Source: JBKHBQ01 sp046542305 (GTDB lineage: Bacteria > Bacteroidota > Bacteroidia > Bacteroidales > 4484-276). From it: a stretch of 8,964 bases of DNA. Position 1 is the first letter of the stretch; every line of letters begins with the position of its first letter. The stretch lies in the NCBI GenBank assembly GCA_046542305.1, contig JBKHBQ010000162.1:1-8964 (forward strand), written 5' to 3'. The notes under the pieces are model-generated. The model ran no database searches, had not been told where the DNA came from, and saw only the letters and a program-made list of their open reading frames with translations. Made by a program: the position numbers and the translations under genes. Shown piece after piece: positions 1 through 6,300 of this stretch.

Positions 1-1443
1 AAGGTGAACCATACCATCAACGAAAACAACCGGATATTTGCTTCGGCATATTTGGGCCGGGATATTTTCGAAAATGAATTTGCAGGGATGAACCTCGGCA
101 ACAATACCATCACCCTGCGCTGGAACCATTTATTCAGCAAAAAACTTTTCTCAAACTTTACCCTGCTCAGATCGCGGTACGAATATGAGCTTGGGGTGCC
201 CGAAGGCACCGCCAACTCGTTCGAATGGAAAAGCAAGCTCGTGGATTATACGGCCAAAGCCGATTTCACCTGGTATCTCAATGCTTTCAATACCATCCGT
301 TTCGGCGCTTCGGCCATCCATCATACCTTTAACCCGGGCGAGGCACGGGGAATCGGCGATGAGACATTTTTCAGCGAATATGTGCTGCCAAAAAATTATG
401 CCGTAGAATCGGGGTTGTACCTGAGTAACGAACAGCAGATCGCCGGCATCCTCACCCTGAAATACGGCTTGCGCTTTTCGATGTTTCAGAATACCGGACC
501 GGGAACCGTTTATGATTTTGATGAAAATTACCAGGCCATCGATTCCACGGTGTACTCCGGCGGCAATGTTTACAACACCTATACGCACCTGGAACCACGC
601 CTGGGAATTACCTATATGCTAAACGAAAAATCATCCGTAAAGGCCAGCTATTCTCGCACAGCACAGTACTTACAACTGGCGCAAAATTCTACCGCGGGAA
701 CACCGCTGGATATCTGGTTTCCTGCCAGTCCCAACGTAAAACCGCAGATATCCGATCAGGGAGCGCTGGGGTATTTCAGGAATTTCAATGACAACATGTT
801 CGAAGCTTCCACAGAGGTATATTACAAAAAGATGCAAAACACCATCGATTTTAAGGATCACGCTGAATTGCTCCTCAACAGGGAACTTGAAGGCGAGTTG
901 CGAATCGGCAATTCACGCGCCTATGGCGTTGAGTTTATGGTTAGGAAAGTAAAGGGCGACCTCACCGGCTGGGTCAGCTATACGCGCTCGAAGGCCGAAC
1001 GTGAAATCAGTGAAATCAACGACGGAAATCCATACCCGGCACCTTATGATAAGCCGCATGATATTTCCGTGGTTCTGAATTACGAATTGAGCCCGCGCAT
1101 CACGCTGGGTGCCAACTGGGTGTATTCTACCGGCCTTCCGGTAACTTTCCCCGTAGGGCGTGCCGTGTGGGGCAACAAGATCGTACCCATTTATTCCGAT
1201 CGTAATGATTACCGCATGCCCGATTACCACCGGCTCGATCTTTCGCTGACGCTAAGACCCAAAGAAAAGCCAAACCGTAAATGGTACGGCGAATGGAACT
1301 TCTCGGTATACAATGCCTATGCACGCAAAAATGCATGGGCCATCAATTTTGAGCAAGACCCGGTCAACCCGTATAAAACCTATGCTGAAATGACTTACCT
1401 GTTCTCACTTATCCCAAGCATCACCTATAATTTTAACTTTTAA
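1..1443 (+). CDS. TonB-dependent outer-membrane receptor, C-terminal beta-barrel part (5' truncated by window edge)
   Basis: The reading frame is open from base 1, so the gene starts upstream; the GTG at position 4 is internal, not a start. The visible 481 or so residues are alternating amphipathic strands rich in Tyr, Asn and Phe, typical of a Bacteroidota TonB-dependent receptor barrel. They include a segment like 'EPRLGITYML' followed by 'SSVKASYSRTAQYLQL', and a late 'MPDYHRLDLSLTLR' strand seen near the end of many such barrels. The protein ends in aromatic residues (SITYNFNF), as expected for an outer-membrane barrel recognised by the BAM machinery. The plug domain, TonB box and any carboxypeptidase-like N-terminal domain lie outside the window. 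Its family moves substrates across the outer membrane using TonB-ExbBD energy. The DUF4249 gene begins 2 bp after the stop, which supports an operon. The substrate is unknown. Confidence 0.88.
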   Translation, partial: KVNHTINENNRIFASAYLGRDIFENEFAGMNLGNNTITLRWNHLFSKKLFSNFTLLRSRYEYELGVPEGTANSFEWKSKLVDYTAKADFTWYLNAFNTIRFGASAIHHTFNPGEARGIGDETFFSEYVLPKNYAVESGLYLSNEQQIAGILTLKYGLRFSMFQNTGPGTVYDFDENYQAIDSTVYSGGNVYNTYTHLEPRLGITYMLNEKSSVKASYSRTAQYLQLAQNSTAGTPLDIWFPASPNVKPQISDQGALGYFRNFNDNMFEASTEVYYKKMQNTIDFKDHAELLLNRELEGELRIGNSRAYGVEFMVRKVKGDLTGWVSYTRSKAEREISEINDGNPYPAPYDKPHDISVVLNYELSPRITLGANWVYSTGLPVTFPVGRAVWGNKIVPIYSDRNDYRMPDYHRLDLSLTLRPKEKPNRKWYGEWNFSVYNAYARKNAWAINFEQDPVNPYKTYAEMTYLFSLIPSITYNFNF

Positions 1444-1445
1444 AA

Positions 1446-2306
1446 ATGAGTAAGATCATGAAAAAAATATTCATCATCATCGCAGCAGTTATCGCCTTCA
1501 GCGCCTGTACCAAAAGGATAGACATAGAACTTGACCAGCAGGAATATGCCCGGCTGGTGGTGGAGGGGTCATTTTCTACCGATACCACCGCCCATCTGGT
1601 TGAACTCACCCAAACCGGCGACTATTTCGAAAACCAGCCCCCGGCGCCGGTAAGCGGTGCTGCCGTAAGAATTTACAACGATCTGGAAGAATATCAGCTT
1701 GAGGAAAAGCCTGCCAATTCAGGAAGATATTTCACCGCTTCGGACGTTTACGGTACAGTAGGCCGCGATTATCACCTCGAGATCATGCTCGACGAGGAAA
1801 TTGGCGGGTACAAACTTTTCGAAGCCGCTTCACATATTTATCCCATCAATGAACTCGACAGCATTACACTGGAGTTTTACGACTGGGGTAAAGCCGGTTT
1901 TTATGAAGTGCAGTGTTATGTGCTTGATCCGCCCACAACGGATTATTATATGTTTCACATTTACCGCAATGGCGAGCTGGTAAACGATACCATTACCGAT
2001 GTGTTTGTGGTTGATGATTTGCTCTACAACGGAAATTATACCAACGGCATTGGCGTAGGTTATTTTGATCAAAACCAGGAAAACGAAAAGCTGGTTCCCG
2101 GAGATATTGTCACGCTGCAGGTATCCAGGATCACGGAGGAATACACCGATTTTTTGTGGCATATCCAGGTGGAGGTAAGTTACCGGTCGCCGCTCTTCAG
2201 CGGTCCGCCGGCCAATGTAAACGGAAATATTTCCAATGGTGCCTTCGGTGCATTTGCAGCTTACAGTTCAAGCTATGCATCAACTATGGTGCAACCGAAA
2301 CAATAG
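1446..2306 (+). CDS. DUF4249-family outer-membrane lipoprotein
   Basis: This 286-residue protein starts with a lipoprotein signal: Met5-Lys-Lys, a hydrophobic run, then the lipobox FSAC with Cys21 as the lipidation site. Translation could start at Met1 (1446) or at Met5 (1458); the latter gives a more typical short signal peptide. After the cysteine come acidic residues (IDIELDQ), then 'RLVVEGSFSTDTTAHLVELTQTGDYF' and 'PVSGAAVRIYND', which match the usual opening of DUF4249 proteins. The C-terminal segment with 'NISNGAFGAFAAYSSS' matches the usual family ending, so the gene is complete although somewhat short. DUF4249 proteins are commonly encoded directly downstream of TonB-dependent receptors in Bacteroidota, as here. 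By inference it is the surface or periplasmic partner of that receptor; its molecular role has not been defined. It is likely translated from the same mRNA as the receptor. Confidence 0.85.
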   Translation: MSKIMKKIFIIIAAVIAFSACTKRIDIELDQQEYARLVVEGSFSTDTTAHLVELTQTGDYFENQPPAPVSGAAVRIYNDLEEYQLEEKPANSGRYFTASDVYGTVGRDYHLEIMLDEEIGGYKLFEAASHIYPINELDSITLEFYDWGKAGFYEVQCYVLDPPTTDYYMFHIYRNGELVNDTITDVFVVDDLLYNGNYTNGIGVGYFDQNQENEKLVPGDIVTLQVSRITEEYTDFLWHIQVEVSYRSPLFSGPPANVNGNISNGAFGAFAAYSSSYASTMVQPKQ

Positions 2307-2403
2307 GCTTGTTCGGTTGTTATATTTCAAAATTTTTACCTGCTGCCCGGAACAGTGTTTAGCAAGTTTTCCGGGCAGCCTGCGTAAAAGATGAAAACAT
2401 CAC
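2307..2403 (+). other. Short intergenic gap with a perfect 11-bp hairpin (arms 2342-2352 and 2369-2379)
   Basis: The arms GCTGCCCGGAA and TTCCGGGCAGC are exact reverse complements separated by 16 bases. The arms are GC-rich while the preceding bases (about 2321-2338) are AT-rich. There is no T-run after the hairpin on either strand, so it is not a standard intrinsic terminator. It may terminate transcription weakly, protect the 3' end of the receptor-DUF4249 mRNA, or be a binding site. No promoter matching the Bacteroidota pattern with correct spacing was found in this gap, so the downstream gene may be read through from the operon. Confidence 0.55.
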
Positions 2404-3066
2404 ATGAAACGATTACCCGATGGCGGCCCCATGTATTTCGAAACGGATTTCGACCAATGGATTGTCGAACCCTGGAACGCCTTCTCTTCGCTCACCTTTC
2501 TTATTCCGGTTATTTACCTGTTCATTGCATTGCGTGGTCAATACAAGCAGTATGGTTTTCTGCTGTTCTGGGCCTCGCCGCTCATGGTGATCGGGGGAAC
2601 CGGAAGTACGATCTATCATGCCTTTCGCGAAAGCCGGTTTTTCCTGTTCATGGATTTTGTACCCATCGCGCTGCTCACCCTGTCTATCAGCATTTACCTC
2701 TGGCTGAAAATTCTTACCAAATGGTGGTATATTTTCGGGATTGTGGCGTTGTTTATCGCAATGCGTTTTGCAGCCTTTCATTACCTTTCGGGAAGTGCCA
2801 CCATCAATGCGTCCTACTTCATCACCGGAGTGATGATTTTCCTTCCGGCCCTGATCCTTCTGATCAAAAGCAATTTCTATAAAGTCTGGCTGCTGGTGTG
2901 CAGCATTCTGTTCTTCGGACTCGCCTTGTTGTTCAGGTATGCCGACGACTGGCAGACGCCCCTTCTCCCCATTGGCACCCATTGGCTCTGGCACATCTTT
3001 ACTTCGGCCGGTGCGCTGGTGATGGCCATGTACCTGGTGAAGATAAAGCCGCTGAAGGTAAAATAG
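2404..3066 (+). CDS. Seven-helix membrane protein of the CREST superfamily, alkaline ceramidase-like putative hydrolase
   Basis: The 220-residue protein is strongly hydrophobic, with about seven membrane segments (roughly residues 29-44, 53-66, 78-101, 106-125, 135-153, 160-178 and 193-212). It carries the polar residues that define the CREST superfamily (alkaline ceramidases, PAQR receptors, Per1): S68-x3-H72 in 'GSTIYH', D84 in 'FMDF', and H193-x3-H197 in 'THWLWH'. In alkaline ceramidases the three histidines bind zinc, and the Ser and Asp take part in catalysis. The N-terminal 'EPWNAFSS' (residues 22-29) resembles the 'EFWNTxSN' region of alkaline ceramidases. Many Bacteroidota make sphingolipids, so amide hydrolysis of a ceramide-like lipid is plausible but inferred. 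Start 2404 is preferred; Met10 (2431) is possible because the conserved part begins near residue 12. There is no clear Shine-Dalgarno sequence, as is usual in this phylum. It stands 97 bp after the DUF4249 gene and may be a separate unit. The substrate is unproven. Confidence 0.72.
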   Translation: MKRLPDGGPMYFETDFDQWIVEPWNAFSSLTFLIPVIYLFIALRGQYKQYGFLLFWASPLMVIGGTGSTIYHAFRESRFFLFMDFVPIALLTLSISIYLWLKILTKWWYIFGIVALFIAMRFAAFHYLSGSATINASYFITGVMIFLPALILLIKSNFYKVWLLVCSILFFGLALLFRYADDWQTPLLPIGTHWLWHIFTSAGALVMAMYLVKIKPLKVK

Positions 3067-3219
3067 TAACTCAGTGGTTTTACAGAAAACTCTATTTAAA
3101 TCGGCGGGAAATATCCTTTTATTGTTAATTATTTTAAATATTTAGTTAAACATTAAGTAAACTTTACACCCATCTGGATAAGTTTAACAGGTTTGGTTTC
3201 CATATTATATTTTGCAGAA

Positions 3220-3256
3220 ATGTAACAATGTTTGCATAACAATCTGCTTGTTACAT
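3220..3256. promoter_or_regulatory. 9-bp perfect inverted repeat, possible operator
   Basis: ATGTAACAA at 3220-3228 and TTGTTACAT at 3248-3256 are exact reverse complements with 19 bases between them. Corresponding bases of the two arms are 28 bp apart, so a dimer or pair of dimers could bind. The repeat lies 24 bp upstream of the best promoter candidate and about 105 bp before the start codon of the giant gene, a reasonable place for an activator or repressor site. AT-rich DNA gives chance inverted repeats, so confidence is limited. Confidence 0.35.
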
Positions 3257-3279
3257 AAAAAATGTTAAATTGAATCTAA

Positions 3280-3309
3280 TTTGTAAGGATACCGACAACC
3301 TTTATCTTG
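3280..3309 (+). promoter_or_regulatory. Candidate Bacteroidota-type promoter for the giant secreted protein
   Basis: TTTG at 3280-3283 is followed after 19 bases by TATCTTG at 3303-3309. This fits the Bacteroidota pattern of a -33 TTTG and a -7 TAnnTTTG, except that the -7 element lacks one T. Transcription would start near 3316 and give a leader of about 45 nt, mostly A and T. A 6-bp inverted repeat (GACAAC at 3294-3299, GTTGTC at 3314-3319) flanks the -7 element and could be part of an operator. Other TTTG words in the region do not have the right spacing. Confidence 0.4.
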
Positions 3310-3360
3310 TTCCGTTGTCTTAGTTTACAAAATTAAAATAATAATTAAACAAAAAACATT

Positions 3361-6300
3361 ATGAAAAGGCTCAGCTTACTTTCCCTGTTTTTATTATTCA
3401 CCTTCACTACCGGGTTGAAGGCACAATTGCCAAATTCCCCTGAGGAGATTGAAGCCTACAAGCTTCAGATGATTAATAATCCGCATGACACAGAAGAACT
3501 TCCCACACAGTCATTCGTCAATTCACCTGAATCACTGACAGATTTCAACCTTCAATTCTTTTACGAATTGACCGGCCCAATGGGTGAAGCCGCCGTAGAA
3601 ACCGACGGAGAATATATTTATGTCGGGAAATGGAATGACACACCCATCGACAAGTATGATCTTGACGGTAACCTCATCGAAACATTCACCATTGCAGATA
3701 TCGGCCATTTCTGCGATTTTGCATGGGATGGTAGCAGGCTCTATGCCACCGATGGTTCCAGTTTCGTTTATGAAATCGATCCGGTGAACAAAGTGCTCAC
3801 CGGAACGATCGTGACGGAACATTTACTAAGGGGTATTGCCTACAACGATAACGAAGATGTTTTCTACGGCAGCAACCTCAGTTCACCCATCGTTTCATTC
3901 GATCGGCAGGGCAATACTGTTGATCAGTATCCGTTGCAGGTGATTTCAGGATTGTACGGACTAGCCTTCGACAACGTTTCGCCCGACGGACCCTACCTTT
4001 GGGGATTCAGCCAGTTTTCATCCGTCCTCGTTCAATACAGTGTACCCGACATCATCGAAACCGGCGTTACGTTCAGCGTGAATGACGATTTGGGTTTGCC
4101 CGATGCCGTTGCCGGTGGTTTAGCTTTCTCCGATAACATCAGCCCGGGAACGGTTTCTCTTTTGGGCATCCTGCAAAGCCAGGCTATTTTCGCTTACAGC
4201 GCCGGCCAAACCGTGAATTTCGACAATGATGTGGCTGTGATCTCTATCCTCTCGCCCAATTCCGGCGTCGGCCTTACCGCCAACGAACCGGTTACCGTAA
4301 GGGTAAAGAACTACGGCAATAATCCGCAAACGGATGTTCCGGTATCGTTCTCCTTAGACGGCGGTGAGCCGTTCACAGGCACTTTGGCCGGAACAATTGA
4401 ACCCGGCGAAATTATCGAATACACCTTCAATCAGTCAGTTGATCTTTCCACGCCTGATCAAACCTACACCATTACAGCTTGCACCAATCTGGCATCAGAC
4501 GAGTTTACGGAAAACGACTGCAAAACCGCACAGGTCACACATCAAATTCCGGTATATTGCATCCCGCAGGCGAGCTGCACTTTCGGCGACGGCTTTGAAA
4601 TCTTTACCCTGGAAGCTATCGAGAACATCAATTCCGGCTGCAGTCCGCAGGGTTATGGCGATTTTACGAACCTGATCACTGATTTGCAGGCCGGCGAAAC
4701 CTACTCCATCAGTTGGGCGTCTGGTTACGGGTCAAATTATGCCAGCCTCTGGATCGATCTGAATCAGAATAAGGTATTTGAAGAAAATGAGCGATTGATC
4801 ACCGATTATGACATGTTCCAGGCCGGTGAGATTTACACTACCGAGTTCACCATTCCGGAGGATGCCATGGATGGCGAAACCCGTTTAAGAATCCGCGCCC
4901 GCTGGCTGCATTCATCTGCCGATCCGTGTGAATATTTTTCGTTCGGTGAAACAGAAGATTATTCGGTATTCATTTTGAACACTCCTTTAGCTAAAAACGT
5001 CGGCATAAAATCGCTTGACCTTGATCCGGTGCTTGAAGCCGGGCTAATTACTCCGCAGGCTGTCGTCAGGAATTACGGCACCGAAGCACAAAGTTTTCCG
5101 GTGGAACTGACCATAGGAGATTACGCAGCTATGGTACAGGTTGAGGATTTGGCTCCGGAAACAGAAATTGTCGTGGAATTCGATGTGTGGAATGCGCAAC
5201 CGGGACCATATGAAGCTACAGTTTGCACCCAACTTGAAGGTGATGAATTCACGCAAAACGATTGCAAATCCAAAGAGGTGACTGTAATTAACGCCCTTTC
5301 AGCTTACGGATACGTGAATTTTGACAACACTGGTCAGTTCGACGGCAGTTGGGTGGCATTGGATCTTGCCAATCCCGGCAGCTTGCTCGAAATTACAAAT
5401 CCCGGTCTGTCGACTCCCATCATCGGCGCCACTTATGTCGGAGACTTAATTTATGCCGTCGATTTCAACGGCTACATATATGAGTTCAATCCCGCCACGG
5501 GCACCCATGAACTGCTTTGGGATAATACCCCGCAGTATTTTGGTATCGCTTTCGATGGCACGGATTTTTACACTCACACGCTCAACCAGTTGTATAAATT
5601 CGATATGACAACAGGTGAAGCCACGCTTATCGGATCATTTACCGATGCACCATCCGGTATTATTTCCATCGCTTTCGATGGTAGCGGCGCACTTTATGGC
5701 ATCGATCTTACCAACGACGAATTACGTGCCATCAATCGTGAAACAGCGGAAACAACGCTGATTGGGCCGCTTGGGAAAAATTTCAATTATCTGGGTGATA
5801 TTTCATTCGACAAGGTTAACAACATCCTCTATTTTGCTGGCTTCCAAAATTCCTCGGGGTTATCCGAAATCCATATCCTCAGTACCGAAACCGGGACCGC
5901 CACTGCATTGGGGCAACTTCAGAACAATGTGCAGCTAACCGGGCTTGCCATTGTTTCCGACAGCAACTTTACATATCCTCCACGAAATCTCTCAGCCTTA
6001 ATCAGCGGCAACGATGCTGTACTGACCTGGGATGAGCCTTTCGGCGGAAACGCCATAAACTACAACGTTTATCGCGACGAGGTTCTCATTGCAACCACAG
6101 CCGGTACCGAATATGTGGATGAATCGCTCCAAATCGGGCTTTACTCCTATACCATTACGGCAGTGTATGAAGAAGGCGAATCCGATCCTGCCGGTCCGGT
6201 TGAGGTAGCCATCGGGAATGCTGAACTGGTTTTCAATCCGGAATCCATCGATGCGGTGCTTGAAATGGGAGAAAGCCTGATCACCCAAATTACGCTATTC

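Larger units (their letters stand above)
3067..3360 (+). other. AT-rich intergenic region upstream of the giant secreted protein
   Basis: These 294 bp contain no credible gene on either strand. They are visibly AT-rich compared with the flanking genes and contain repeated GTTAAA/TTTAAC words, a 9-bp inverted repeat and a promoter-like element (listed separately). The last 30 bp before the ATG are almost pure A and T with many A residues, the usual leader type in Bacteroidota, where translation often starts without a Shine-Dalgarno sequence. No intrinsic terminator for the preceding membrane-protein gene could be identified here. Confidence 0.7.

Noticed and set aside
2391..2882. Alternative + strand frame of 163 residues overlapping the membrane-protein gene
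   Set aside because: It is a shifted frame of the same DNA; it lacks the conserved CREST residues and has a Cys/His/Arg-rich composition typical of a wrong frame.
2413..2994. Antisense open frame of 193 residues opposite the ceramidase-like gene
   Set aside because: The + strand frame has coherent membrane helices and active-site motifs; the antisense product is low-complexity in charged residues and resembles nothing known to me.
3192..3214. TTTG followed by TATATTTTG as a second promoter for the giant gene
   Set aside because: The spacing between the elements is about 10 bases, far too short for the Bacteroidota promoter pattern.
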